A DNA stretch of 64,000 nucleotides from Streptomyces sp. NBC_00425 (lineage in GTDB: Bacteria > Actinomycetota > Actinomycetes > Streptomycetales > Streptomycetaceae). Within the stretch, counting starts at the first letter, position 1. Every line of letters starts with the position of its first letter. Shown piece after piece: positions 9,127 to 18,974 of the stretch. The position numbers and the translations under genes were made by a program. The stretch lies in NCBI RefSeq assembly GCF_036030735.1, contig NZ_CP107928.1, positions 8,680,001 to 8,744,000 of the forward strand. Reading direction: 5' to 3'. The notes below the pieces were generated by a model. The model made no database searches, had not been told where the DNA came from, and saw only the letters and a list, made by a program, of their open reading frames with translations.

Positions 9127-9414
9127 ATGCTGAGGACTCCCGCAAGTGAGCGGCGACTCGAGATCCTGGAGTGGCTGAAGGAGCCGGCCCGGCACTTTCC
9201 GCGGCCACGACACGGCGACCTCGTCCAGGACGGCGTCACCGCGGACGTCGTCGCGGCGAAACTCGGCGTGCGCCGCCGGGTGGCCGACACCCACCTCGCC
9301 CTGCTCGCCGGCATCGGCCTGCTGCGCGCCAGGCGGATAGGACGCCGCACCTACTACCGGCGCGACGAGATGCGCATAGCCGAAGTGGCCCGCATGTTCG
9401 AGAAGGGCTGGTAG
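9127..9414 (+). CDS. ArsR-like winged-helix regulator
   Basis: Short DNA-binding protein of 95 residues. The pattern SERRLEILEWLKEPARHF, a recognition region around ADVVAAKLGVRRRVADTHLALL, and a wing with GRRTYYRRDE fit the ArsR/SmtB winged helix. No cysteine or histidine metal site is visible, so a metal sensor is unlikely. CGGAGGGGA lies 7 bp before the ATG. It stands alone, 129 bp before the next gene; target unknown. Confidence 0.8.
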   Translation: MLRTPASERRLEILEWLKEPARHFPRPRHGDLVQDGVTADVVAAKLGVRRRVADTHLALLAGIGLLRARRIGRRTYYRRDEMRIAEVARMFEKGW

Positions 9415-9542
9415 CGGGTGCGGGGGAGAGGCCGCTGGGAGCGCCGCGCGCAAAGGCCCCGGCGAGAAACCCGGTGACGGCCCGTCGGCCCGGACGCGCC
9501 ACCTGCGAGACCGGCAGTCTTCCCCAACGAAGGATGGATCTC

Positions 9543-10505
9543 ATGGACCGACGGACGGCCCTCGTCCCGCTCCGGTACGTCGCGCTCCCCGGGCACGGCC
9601 CCGAGGACGTCGTCGCCGACTCCGAAGGGCGGATCCTGACCGGGGTGGCGGACGGACGGATCCTGCGCGTCGACGGACTGGACGATCCGTCCGCCGCCCG
9701 GGTCGAATGCCTCGCCGAGATCGCCGGCCGCCCGCTCGGCCTCGAACTCCTCCCGGACGGCGACCTGTTGGTGTGCTCGGCCGACGGAGCGCTGTTGCGC
9801 GTCGACCTCGGCGGCGCCGGTCGGGTCCAGGTGGTGACCGAGACGGCGGCGGGGGAGCGGCTGCGCTTCTGCAGCAATGTCGTCGCCCTGCCCGACGGGA
9901 CGGTCTACTTCACCGTGTCCAGCCGGGTCCACCCCCTGCGGGACTGGATGGGCGACATCGTCGAGCACAGCGGCACCGGACGCCTGCTGCGTCTGGCGCC
10001 CGGCGCCCGCGAGGCCGACGTCGTGCTGGAGGGGCTGCAGTTCGCCAACGGCCTGGTGCGCGGCGGCGACGACTCGTGTCTGATCGTCGCCGAGACCGGC
10101 GCCCGCCGCCTCACCCGCTTCCGGCTCACCGGCCCCCGGGCCGGACAGGCCGAACCGCTCGCCGGGAACCTGCCCGGCTTCCCGGACAACATGTGGCGCG
10201 GCGCGCCGGACGGCCCGGTCTGGGTGGCGCTGGCCGGTCCGCGGGTCCCCCCGCTCGGCCTTCTGCACCGCGCGGCCCCCGCCGTACGCCGTCGCGCCGC
10301 CCGTCTCGCCCTGCACGTCCCCTACCGCCCCTCCGCCACGACGGGCGTGCTCGCGATCGACGACGACGGCCGGGTCCTGCAGCGGCTCACCCGGCGCGGA
10401 TCCGGCTTCCGCATGGTCACCAGCGTCTGCGAGACCGGCGGCAGGCTGGTCCTGGGCAGCCTGTGGGAGCGGGGTATCGCGATCTGCGAGGCACCGGTGG
10501 TCTAG
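9543..10505 (+). CDS. strictosidine-synthase/SMP-30-like beta-propeller protein
   Basis: Cytoplasmic six-bladed beta-propeller protein of 320 residues. The strictosidine-synthase signature is clear: VYFTVSSRVHPLRDWM, then GTGRLLRLAPG, FANGLVRGGDDSCLIVAETG and LPGFPDNMW. Bacterial members are lactonase- or esterase-like and the substrate is unknown; it is not an alkaloid enzyme by implication. The second ATG (9543) is chosen over 9534 because AAGGA (9529-9533) is correctly spaced only for it. No signal peptide. No obvious functional link to neighbours. Confidence 0.78.
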   Translation: MDRRTALVPLRYVALPGHGPEDVVADSEGRILTGVADGRILRVDGLDDPSAARVECLAEIAGRPLGLELLPDGDLLVCSADGALLRVDLGGAGRVQVVTETAAGERLRFCSNVVALPDGTVYFTVSSRVHPLRDWMGDIVEHSGTGRLLRLAPGAREADVVLEGLQFANGLVRGGDDSCLIVAETGARRLTRFRLTGPRAGQAEPLAGNLPGFPDNMWRGAPDGPVWVALAGPRVPPLGLLHRAAPAVRRRAARLALHVPYRPSATTGVLAIDDDGRVLQRLTRRGSGFRMVTSVCETGGRLVLGSLWERGIAICEAPVV

Positions 10506-10648
10506 CGCCTGCCGCGGCGCCCCCCCGCGACCCGTCCTGCGCCGGCGTGATGTGCCGGAAGGCGCTGGTGCGACGGAGCTACGCTGGTGCCCGGCTGTGA
10601 TCACTCGGGATCCGGCGGGGCGGGCGGACGGGCAGGAGACATGACGAC

Positions 10649-11104
10649 ATGACAGCCCCACAGGCCCAGGGCCTGCGCGCCGGGGCCCCGCGCAGGACCG
10701 CCCGCTCGGGTCAGCTTCCGGTGGTCGCCGTCGTGGCCCTCGGCGGTGGCGTCGGCGCCGCCGCCCGCTACGCCGCCGCGCTCCGGTGGCCCGTCGGGGC
10801 CGGCGGCTTCCCCTGGACGACGTTCTGGGTGAACGTGGTCGGATGCGCCGTGATCGGCGTCTTCCTGGTGGTGATCACCGAGGTCGTGACGGTTCACCGG
10901 CTGGTGCGGCCGTTCTTCGGCACCGGGGTGCTCGGCGGCTTCACCACCTTCTCGACGTACGCCGTCGACATCCAGAGGCTGATCGACGCGGGTCGCACCG
11001 GCACCGCCCTGGCCTACCTCGCCGCGACCCTGGCCGGGGCGCTCGCCGCGGTGTGGCTCGCGGCCACGGCGACCCGCCGCGTCCTTGCGAGGGGGCGGCG
11101 ATGA
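10649..11104 (+). CDS. crcB: fluoride exporter CrcB/Fluc, first copy
   Basis: Small membrane protein of 151 residues with four hydrophobic segments, a Fluc fluoride channel. The family motifs [19 protein letters not shown] and [11 protein letters not shown] are present; the asparagine and the TTFST break line the fluoride pathway in known Fluc proteins. The ~20-residue polar N-terminus is longer than usual. AGGAGA at 10634-10639 fixes the start at 10649; the ATG at 10641 is out of frame and closes at once. Its stop overlaps the DUF190 start (ATGA). Active channels are antiparallel dimers, so it may pair with the second copy. Confidence 0.94.
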   Translation: MTAPQAQGLRAGAPRRTARSGQLPVVAVVALGGGVGAAARYAAALRWPVGAGGFPWTTFWVNVVGCAVIGVFLVVITEVVTVHRLVRPFFGTGVLGGFTTFSTYAVDIQRLIDAGRTGTALAYLAATLAGALAAVWLAATATRRVLARGRR

Positions 11105-11547
11105 CCCGGCTCTCCGGCGGCGCCCTGCGGCTGACCGTCTTCGTCGGCGAGAACGACACCTGGCGGCACAGACCCCTGTACTCGGAGATCGTGCACCGCG
11201 CCCACGCGGCCGGTCTCGCGGGGGCCAGCGTCTTCCGCGGCGTCGAGGGCTTCGGCGCCTCCTCGCTGATCCACACCTCTCGGCTTCTCTCGCTCAGCGA
11301 GGACCTGCCGGTCGCCGTCGTGATCGTCGACACGCCGGAACGGGTGGAGGCCTTCCTGCCGCAGCTCGACGAGCTGGTCACGGACGGGCTGGTGGTTCTC
11401 GACGAATGCCGTGTCCTCAGATTCGCGGGCCGGGGCGGAGGCGCGGACGGCGACGGGGACGGGGACGGAAACAGGGGCGGAAGCGGAGTCGGAGGCGGCG
11501 GCGACCGGCGGGACGATTCGGACATGAAGGGTAAGAACTCGTTGTGA
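11101..11547 (+). CDS. DUF190 protein linked to fluoride exporter
   Basis: Soluble protein of 148 residues. Residues 1-110 match DUF190 ([20 protein letters not shown], then [20 protein letters not shown]), a PII-like ferredoxin fold often encoded beside crcB; its role is not established. From about 112 it has a Gly/Asp-rich tail (repeats of GDGDGDG) encoded by GGGGACGG-like simple sequence, absent from typical members. It overlaps both crcB genes by ATGA and GTGA junctions, which implies coupled translation. A PII-like fold suggests a regulatory subunit or sensor for the exporter (inference). Confidence 0.88.
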   Translation: MTRLSGGALRLTVFVGENDTWRHRPLYSEIVHRAHAAGLAGASVFRGVEGFGASSLIHTSRLLSLSEDLPVAVVIVDTPERVEAFLPQLDELVTDGLVVLDECRVLRFAGRGGGADGDGDGDGNRGGSGVGGGGDRRDDSDMKGKNSL

Positions 11548-11909
11548 ACTGGCTGGTGGTCGTCGCCGGCGGCATGATCGGCGCGCCGCTGCGCTACCTG
11601 ACCGACCGCGCGGTGCAGTCCCGGCACGACTCCGTCTTCCCCTGGGGCACCTTCGTCGTCAACGTCGTCGGCTGCCTGATCCTCGGTGCGCTGACCGGCG
11701 CCGCGACCGTCGGCCCCGACCTGCGGTTGTTCCTGGGGACGGGGCTCTGCGGGGCGCTGACCACGTACTCCACCTTCTCGTACGAGACGCTGCGGCTGAC
11801 CGAGAGCGGCGCCGGACTGCAGGCCGCCGCCAATGCCGTCGGGAGCGTGGCCGTGGGGCTGGGGGCCGCGTTCGCGGGGGTCGCCCTGGGACAGTGGGCG
11901 TGGCCGTGA
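11544..11909 (+). CDS. crcB: fluoride exporter CrcB/Fluc, second copy
   Basis: Fluc protein of 121 residues with four membrane segments and the motifs [20 protein letters not shown] and [12 protein letters not shown]. The start is GTG 11544, overlapping the DUF190 stop (GTGA). Paired crcB genes in other bacteria encode subunits of opposite membrane orientation that form a heterodimer; here loop charges are the readable hint. The terminal loop ([11 protein letters not shown]) differs from the first copy. Last gene of the three-gene cassette. Confidence 0.94.
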   Translation: MNWLVVVAGGMIGAPLRYLTDRAVQSRHDSVFPWGTFVVNVVGCLILGALTGAATVGPDLRLFLGTGLCGALTTYSTFSYETLRLTESGAGLQAAANAVGSVAVGLGAAFAGVALGQWAWP

Positions 11910-12004
11910 AGACGTCCGCCAGGCGTCGGGCCTGGTAGGACTGTCTCCGACACCGGGGCGTCCACCACGCCGTCGACCGACCCGTCTCCTCAGAACTGGA
12001 TTCC

Positions 12005-12841
12005 ATGAGCGCCATCTCCGTCGGCCAAGCCGTCGTCCTCGGAGCCGTCGAGGGAGTGACCGAGTTCCTCCCCGTCTCCTCCACCGGTCATCTGAAGATC
12101 ACCGAAGGGCTGATGCACATCCCGGTCGACGACGACGCCGTCGTCGGGTTCTCCGCCGTCATCCAGGTCGGGGCGATCGCCGCGGTGCTCGTCTACTTCC
12201 GCAAGGACATCGTGCGGATCGTGTCGGCGTGGTTCCGCGGGCTGCGCGACCGTGAGGAGCGCCACCACCACGACTACAAGTTCGCCTGGTGGGTGATCTA
12301 CGCGACGATCCCGATCGTCGTGGTCGGCCTCGCCGCCAAGCCGCTCATCGAGGGACCGCTGGCCTCGCTGTGGGTGGTGGCGGGCTCGCTCATCGCCGGC
12401 AGCGGCGTGATGTGGGCGGCCGACCAGATGGGCCGGCACAAGCGCGGCGAGGACGACACCTCGTTCAAGGACGCGATGCTCGTCGGCAGCTCCCAGATCC
12501 TCGCGCTGCTCTTCCCCGGCTTCTCCCGCTCCGGCGCCACCATGTCCACCGCGCTCATCCTGGACCTGGACCGGGTCGCCGCCACCCGTCTGTCGTTCTT
12601 CCTCGGCATCCCCGCCCTCACCGGCGCCGGCATCTACGAGCTGAAGGACGCCCTGGGCACGGGCGCGGGCGCGGCGCCCCTCGCCGTCGGCACGGCGGTG
12701 TCCTTCGTGGTCGCCTACGCCTCCATCGCCTGGCTGCTGAAGTTCGTCGCCAAGCACTCCTTCAACGCGTTCGTCGTCTACCGGATCGTCGTCGGACTCG
12801 CCCTGTTCGGGCTGCTGGCCTCCGGAGTCCTCGACAGCTGA
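12005..12841 (+). CDS. uppP: undecaprenyl-diphosphatase
   Basis: Integral membrane enzyme that dephosphorylates undecaprenyl diphosphate for reuse as cell-wall lipid carrier; extra copies give bacitracin resistance. It has 278 residues, usual for BacA/UppP. Motifs are EGVTEFLPVSSTGHL near residue 17 and the phosphatase signature FPGFSRSGATMS near residue 172. No strong ribosome site is seen before ATG 12005. It stands alone, with a good terminator after it. Confidence 0.96.
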   Translation: MSAISVGQAVVLGAVEGVTEFLPVSSTGHLKITEGLMHIPVDDDAVVGFSAVIQVGAIAAVLVYFRKDIVRIVSAWFRGLRDREERHHHDYKFAWWVIYATIPIVVVGLAAKPLIEGPLASLWVVAGSLIAGSGVMWAADQMGRHKRGEDDTSFKDAMLVGSSQILALLFPGFSRSGATMSTALILDLDRVAATRLSFFLGIPALTGAGIYELKDALGTGAGAAPLAVGTAVSFVVAYASIAWLLKFVAKHSFNAFVVYRIVVGLALFGLLASGVLDS

Positions 12842-12855
12842 GCCGCCGGTCCCCG

Positions 12856-12902
12856 TTCCGGGGCGGGACGTTGCCTTTCAGGCCGCCCGCCCCGGAATTT
12901 TT
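12856..12902 (+). terminator. intrinsic terminator after uppP
   Basis: A 12-bp perfect stem (12856-12867 and 12886-12897) is followed by TTTTT (12898-12902), a classical rho-independent terminator 15 bp after the uppP stop. Confidence 0.93.
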
Positions 12903-12958
12903 GTCTTCAGTCGTCTTGACAGGGCCCTCGGGCCACCCGGAGTATCTGTCCCGTGAAC

Positions 12959-12978
12959 CTGTCAGACAGCCAGACAGG
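12959..12978 (+). promoter_or_regulatory. probable GntR operator
   Basis: CTGTCAGACAG (12959-12969) is a perfect inverted repeat around one base, and CAGACAGG follows at 12971-12978, so that CCTGTC and GACAGG also form an outer repeat. It lies immediately upstream of the GntR start, where an autoregulatory FadR-type operator is expected. TTGACA at 12916-12921 could be a -35, but no -10 with ideal spacing follows (GAGTAT at 12940 is the best, 18 bp). Confidence 0.6.
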
Positions 12979-12985
12979 TGGCGGG

Positions 12986-13684
12986 ATGCCGCGGCGCGTC
13001 AGTGCCATGGAAGCGGTGCTCGTCCACCTCCGCGGCGCCATCGAACGCGGCGAGTACGCCATCGGCGACAAGCTCCCCTCCGAGGCGGAGCTCTGCCGCA
13101 CCCTCGAGGTGTCCCGGCCCGTGCTGCGGGAGGCCCTGCGCGCCCTGCAGACCATGGGCCTGACGGTCGCCAAGACCGGCAAGGGCACGTTCGTGGTCGC
13201 CAACACCGTCGAGGACCCCACCTTCGGCGACTACGCGGCCAGCGACCTGCTCGAGGTGCGCCGCCACGTCGAGATCCCGGTCGCCGGGTACGCGGCCCGG
13301 CGTCGCACCGCGGAGAACCTGGACCACCTCGCCCATCTGCTCGAGCGCATGGAGCGGGAGACGGACACCACCGCGTGGGTCGCGATGGACACCCTCTTCC
13401 ACCTGGCCGTCGCCGAAGCCGCCCAGAACCCGGTCTTCCGCCGGGTCATCGAGGAGATCCGGGACGCACTGGCGCGTCAGTCGGCCTTCCTCAACGAACT
13501 GGGCGGCCGGCGCGAACAGTCCAACCGCGAGCACCGGGCGATCGTCGAAGCGCTGATCGACGGTTCCGAGACCGACGCCGTGGAGGCCATGAGCCACCAC
13601 CTCGACCGCGTCGAGACCACCCTCACCGACATCGTCCGCGCCGCCGGCACGGACGCCCCCCTGGAAGGCGGACCCGAGGCGTGA
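12986..13684 (+). CDS. GntR/FadR-type regulator of asparagine utilisation
   Basis: Transcription factor of 232 residues. The GntR winged helix covers about 1-72 (DKLPSEAELCRTLEVSRPVL, then GLTVAKTGKGTFVV), and an all-helical FCD effector domain follows (RRHVEIPVAGYAARR; FHLAVAEAAQNPVF; NREHRAIVEAL) with histidines of the usual metal/ligand pocket. ATG 12986 is preceded by AGGTGG; a GTG at 12953 is possible but would place the operator inside the gene. Its stop overlaps the permease start (GTGA), so it is the first gene of the amide catabolic operon; a dicarboxylate such as aspartate is a likely effector (inference). Confidence 0.88.
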   Translation: MPRRVSAMEAVLVHLRGAIERGEYAIGDKLPSEAELCRTLEVSRPVLREALRALQTMGLTVAKTGKGTFVVANTVEDPTFGDYAASDLLEVRRHVEIPVAGYAARRRTAENLDHLAHLLERMERETDTTAWVAMDTLFHLAVAEAAQNPVFRRVIEEIRDALARQSAFLNELGGRREQSNREHRAIVEALIDGSETDAVEAMSHHLDRVETTLTDIVRAAGTDAPLEGGPEA

Positions 13685-15120
13685 GCGACCAGCACCTCAA
13701 AGACGAGACGCGACCCTCCACCCCTCACGTCGACGCCGGAGACGAGGGCTACAGCAAGTCGCTGAAGTCCCGCCACGTCAACATGATCGCCATCGGCGGG
13801 GCCATCGGCACCGGCCTGTTCCTCGGCGCCGGCGGCCGGCTCGCCGACGCCGGACCCTCCCTCTTCATCGCCTACGCGGTCTGCGGGATCTTCGCCTTCC
13901 TCGTCGTGCGCGCCCTGGGCGAACTCGTCCTGTACCGCCCCTCGTCCGGCGCCTTCGTGTCCTACGCCCGTGAGTTCATGGGTGAGAAGGGCGCATACAC
14001 GGCCGGCTGGATGTACTTCCTGAACTGGGCCACCACCGGCATCGCCGACATCACCGCGGTCGCCACCTACACCCACTACTGGGGCATGTTCTCCGACATA
14101 CCCCAGTGGGTGATCGCGCTCATCGCCCTGGCCGTGGTCCTCACCGTGAACCTGATCTCCGTGAAGATCTTCGGCGAACTGGAGTTCTGGTTCGCCATCG
14201 TCAAGGTCAGCGCCCTGGTGATCTTCATGTGCATCGGGATCTTCCTGCTGGTCACCCAGCACCCGGTGGACGGCGCCACCCCCGGCCCCTCGCTCATCAG
14301 CGACAACGGCGGCCTCTTTCCCAGCGGCCTGCTGCCCATGCTGCTGATCATTCAGGGCGTCGTCTTCGCCTACGCCTCCGTCGAACTGGTCGGCGTCGCC
14401 GCCGGCGAGACCGAGAACCCCGAGAAGATCGTGCCGAAGGCGATCAACTCGATCATGTGGCGGGTGGGTCTGTTCTACGTCGGCTCGGTGGTCCTGCTGT
14501 CGATGCTGCTGCCGTGGAACAAGTACACCTCCGGCGAGAGCCCCTTCGTGACGGTCCTGTCCAACGTCGGCATCCCGGCGGCGGGCGGGGTCATGAACCT
14601 CGTCGTCCTCACCGCGGCCATGTCCTCGCTCAACTCCGGCCTGTACTCCACCGGCCGCATCCTGCGCTCCATGGCGATATCGGGCTCCGCGCCGAAGTTC
14701 ACCTCGGTCATGAGCCGCAGCCAGGTCCCCTACGGCGGCATTCTCCTCACCAGCGGCATCTGCGTCCTCGGTGTGGGCCTGAACTTCGTCGTCCCGGCGG
14801 ACGCCTTCGAGATCGTCCTCAACTTCGCGGCGATCGGCATCCTCGCCACCTGGGGCATGATCATGATCTGTCACCTCCTCTTCTGGCAGAAGACCCAGAA
14901 GGGCGAGCTGACCCGCCCCGGCTACCGGCTGCCGGGCTCCCCCTGGACCGAACTCGTGACGCTGTTCTTCCTCGCCTCGGTCCTGGTCCTCATGTACGCC
15001 GACGGCGGCGCCGGACGCACCACCGTGCTGTGCCTGCCGCTGATCGCCGCGGCCCTGGTCGCCGGGTGGTACGCCATCCGCCGCAACCTCGCCCGCACCT
15101 CGTCCGAGGCCGACGCGTGA
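13681..15120 (+). CDS. ansP: amino acid permease, probably L-asparagine
   Basis: Amino acid/polyamine/organocation-family transporter of 479 residues with about 12 membrane helices. The first helix carries the substrate motif MIAIGGAIGTGLFLGAG and the family loops GELVLYRPSSGAFVSYAREF and ETENPEKIVPKAINS are present. Closest in pattern to AnsP/GabP-type permeases. Asparagine specificity is inferred from the asparaginase, aspartase and glutaminase genes downstream. The GTG start at 13681 overlaps the regulator stop and the stop overlaps the asparaginase start. Confidence 0.88.
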   Translation: MSDQHLKDETRPSTPHVDAGDEGYSKSLKSRHVNMIAIGGAIGTGLFLGAGGRLADAGPSLFIAYAVCGIFAFLVVRALGELVLYRPSSGAFVSYAREFMGEKGAYTAGWMYFLNWATTGIADITAVATYTHYWGMFSDIPQWVIALIALAVVLTVNLISVKIFGELEFWFAIVKVSALVIFMCIGIFLLVTQHPVDGATPGPSLISDNGGLFPSGLLPMLLIIQGVVFAYASVELVGVAAGETENPEKIVPKAINSIMWRVGLFYVGSVVLLSMLLPWNKYTSGESPFVTVLSNVGIPAAGGVMNLVVLTAAMSSLNSGLYSTGRILRSMAISGSAPKFTSVMSRSQVPYGGILLTSGICVLGVGLNFVVPADAFEIVLNFAAIGILATWGMIMICHLLFWQKTQKGELTRPGYRLPGSPWTELVTLFFLASVLVLMYADGGAGRTTVLCLPLIAAALVAGWYAIRRNLARTSSEADA

Positions 15121-16181
15121 CCCCGTCGCCGGCCGCCGACCACCCACCAGTGATGCAGGCAGTGATGTACAGCAGTTCCCTCGCCGACGCACCCGTGATC
15201 CGCGAACCCCTCCACGCGCCCGTCGCCCACCTGGTCCGCGGCGGGGTGACCGAGGGCGTCCACTACGGCTCCGTCGTCGTCCTCGGCGCGGACGGCGCCG
15301 TCGAGCTCCAGCTCGGCGACGTCGAGGCCGCCTTCTACCCGCGCTCGGCGCTCAAACCCGTCCAGGCCGTCGCCATGGTCCGGGCCGGGCTGCCGCTCGA
15401 CGGCGAGCTCCTCTCGCTCGCGGCGGCCAGCCACTCCGGCGAGGAACGCCACCTCGCCGGGACCCGGCGCATCCTCGAACTCGCGGGCGTCACGGAGGAC
15501 GACCTGCGCAACGTCGAGGACCTGCCGTACGCCCCGGCAGTCCGCGACGACTGGATACGCGAGGGCCGCGAGCCCTCCCGCCTGGCCCAGAACTGCTCCG
15601 GCAAGCACGCGGCCATGCTCTACACCTGCAAGCTCAACGGCTGGTCCCTCGACGGCTACCTCGACCCGGCGCACCCGCTCCAGCAGGCGATCGCCGAGAT
15701 CGTCGAGGACCTCACCGGGCAGCGCATCGCCCGGGTCACCGTCGACGGATGCGGCGCCCCCCTGTTCTCCGTCTCCCTGCACGGCCTCGCCCGGGCCGTC
15801 TCCCGCGTCACCGCCTCCGCACCCGGCACCCCCGAGGCGCGCGTGGCCGACGCGATGCGCGCCCACGCCGAGATGGCCTCCGGCGCCGGCCGGGACGTCG
15901 CGGCCCTGATGCACGCCGTGCCCGGGCTGCTCGCCAAGGACGGCTTCGAGGGCGTCGAGGTCGCCGCGCTTCCCGACGGCCGCGCCGTCGCCGTCAAGAT
16001 CTCCGACGGCGCGAACCGCGCCCGCGTCCCCGTCACCGCGGCGGCCCTCGTCCGGGCCGGCGTCGACCCGCGCCTGCTCACGGAGTTCGCGGGCGAGCCC
16101 CTCCTCGGCGGCGGCCGGCCTGTGGGCGGCCTGCGACCCGTCCGGGCGCTGGACCCGGTCACCGTGCGGGCCTGCGCCTGA
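15117..16181 (+). CDS. Rhizobium-type (class 3) L-asparaginase
   Basis: Hydrolyses L-asparagine to aspartate and ammonia. It has 354 residues and belongs to the Asparaginase_II family typified by R. etli ReAV, unrelated to the E. coli enzymes. The serine-lysine tandem is RSALK (S77, K80); the zinc-site motif NCSGKH gives C160 and K163, and VDGCGAP gives C212. GTG 15117 overlaps the permease stop (GTGA) with GAGG nearby; ATGs at 15153 or 15165 would shorten it without touching the active site. No signal peptide, so it acts on imported asparagine. Confidence 0.92.
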   Translation: MTPSPAADHPPVMQAVMYSSSLADAPVIREPLHAPVAHLVRGGVTEGVHYGSVVVLGADGAVELQLGDVEAAFYPRSALKPVQAVAMVRAGLPLDGELLSLAAASHSGEERHLAGTRRILELAGVTEDDLRNVEDLPYAPAVRDDWIREGREPSRLAQNCSGKHAAMLYTCKLNGWSLDGYLDPAHPLQQAIAEIVEDLTGQRIARVTVDGCGAPLFSVSLHGLARAVSRVTASAPGTPEARVADAMRAHAEMASGAGRDVAALMHAVPGLLAKDGFEGVEVAALPDGRAVAVKISDGANRARVPVTAAALVRAGVDPRLLTEFAGEPLLGGGRPVGGLRPVRALDPVTVRACA

Positions 16182-16431
16182 CGGCTCCGGTGGCCACCGG
16201 GTGTGCGCGGTGGCCACCGGCGGCGGACCGCCGGCCCCCGGCGATTCCCGCCACCGCAGACCCGGCCGGGCCCCGCGCCCGGCCGCCGAACCGCCGGTCC
16301 GGTCACCACCGGACGGCACCCGACCGGCTCGGGCGGACGTCACCCCGCACCGCCCGAGCCGGCCGTCACCGGACACCACCTCCTCCGTACCTCCACCCTC
16401 AGCGCCAGCCTCAGAAAGAGGTCGCACCCTC

Positions 16432-17844
<1,413 letters not shown>

Positions 17845-17900
17845 CCCGGCCGACCCCTTACGACCTGCGACGAACGCGCCAGGACCGGCGCGGAGGCACA

Positions 17901-18839
17901 ATGGTGATCATGACAACGACGTCGTCCCTCGCCTTCCAGCCGGTTCTGGAGCGCATCGCCGAGGAGATAGAGCGCACCCCCGGCCGGGGCCGGCCCGCCG
18001 ACTACATCCCGGCGCTCGCCGCCTGCGACCCGCGCCGCTTCGGCATGGCCGTGGCGGAGCCGGACGGCACGGTGTACGGCGTGGGGGACTGGCGGGAGCC
18101 GTTCTCCACGCAGTCCCTCACCAAGGTCTTCACGCTCGCGCTCGGTCTCGCCCGGGAGGGCGACGAACTCTGGGAGCACGTGGGCCGGGAGCCCTCGGGC
18201 AACCCCTTCAACTCCCTGGTGCAACTGGAGTACGAGGGAGGCATCCCGCGCAACCCGTTCATCAACGCGGGCGCGCTGGTCGTCACCGACCGCCTGCACA
18301 CCCGCAGCGGAGACGCGTCCCAAGAGCTGCTGGAGTTCCTGCGCGTCGAGAGCGGCAACCCCGGGCTCGACTTCGACGAGGAGATCGCCGCCTCCGAGGC
18401 CGCGCACGGCCACCGCAACGCCGCCCTCGCCCACTTCATGGCGTCGTACGGCAACATCGACAACGAGGTGCCGGTCCTGCTCGACCAGTACTTCCGGCAG
18501 TGCTCCCTCACCGCCTCCTGCGCCGACCTCGCCCTGGCGACCGGCTTCCTCGCCCGGCACGGCGTGCGTGCCGACGGCGCCCGGCTGCTCACCCGGAGCC
18601 AGGCCAAACAGGTCAACGCGGTGATGCTGACCTGCGGGACGTACGACGCCGCCGGTGAGTTCGCCTACCGGGTCGGCCTGCCCGGCAAGAGCGGCGTCGG
18701 CGGCGGCATCATCGCCGTCGTGCCGGGCCGCTGCACGCTGTGTGTGTGGAGTCCGGGCCTGGACGAGCACGGCAACTCGGTGGCGGGAGTGGCCGCGCTC
18801 GACCGGTTCACGACGCTCACGGGACTGTCCGTGTTCTGA
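17901..18839 (+). CDS. glsA: glutaminase A
   Basis: Hydrolyses L-glutamine to glutamate and ammonia. It has 312 residues with the serine-dependent beta-lactamase-like fold of glutaminases: STQSLTKVF contains the active-site S72 and K75; NPFINAGALVVTD, HGHRNAALAHFM and GLPGKSGVGGGI follow. GGAGG is 4 bp before ATG 17901 and 13 bp before ATG 17910; either start is possible. It follows aspA by 56 bp and completes the amide-nitrogen degradation set. Confidence 0.95.
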   Translation: MVIMTTTSSLAFQPVLERIAEEIERTPGRGRPADYIPALAACDPRRFGMAVAEPDGTVYGVGDWREPFSTQSLTKVFTLALGLAREGDELWEHVGREPSGNPFNSLVQLEYEGGIPRNPFINAGALVVTDRLHTRSGDASQELLEFLRVESGNPGLDFDEEIAASEAAHGHRNAALAHFMASYGNIDNEVPVLLDQYFRQCSLTASCADLALATGFLARHGVRADGARLLTRSQAKQVNAVMLTCGTYDAAGEFAYRVGLPGKSGVGGGIIAVVPGRCTLCVWSPGLDEHGNSVAGVAALDRFTTLTGLSVF

Positions 18840-18974
18840 CCCCGCGTCGTTCCCGTCCCGGTCGTCCCACCCCGCGTGGCGTGAGCAGGCGCGCGGTCGG
18901 TCCAGGACGGTCGTCGGCCCCCGCCTGGGCGTCTGCGCGTCTGCGCGCGGGACCGCGGCGCGGCCCGTCGGGGG

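Noticed and set aside
10506..10648. Possible fluoride riboswitch before crcB
   Set aside because: I searched by eye for the conserved GATGG and CTGATGGC-type segments and found only partial, unpaired resemblance (GGCGTGATGTGCC); not enough for a call. A covariance-model scan would decide.
12916..12948. Promoter TTGACA/TATCTG for the GntR operon
   Set aside because: The spacer would be 21 bp, too long; GAGTAT at 18 bp is only a weak match, so no promoter feature is claimed.
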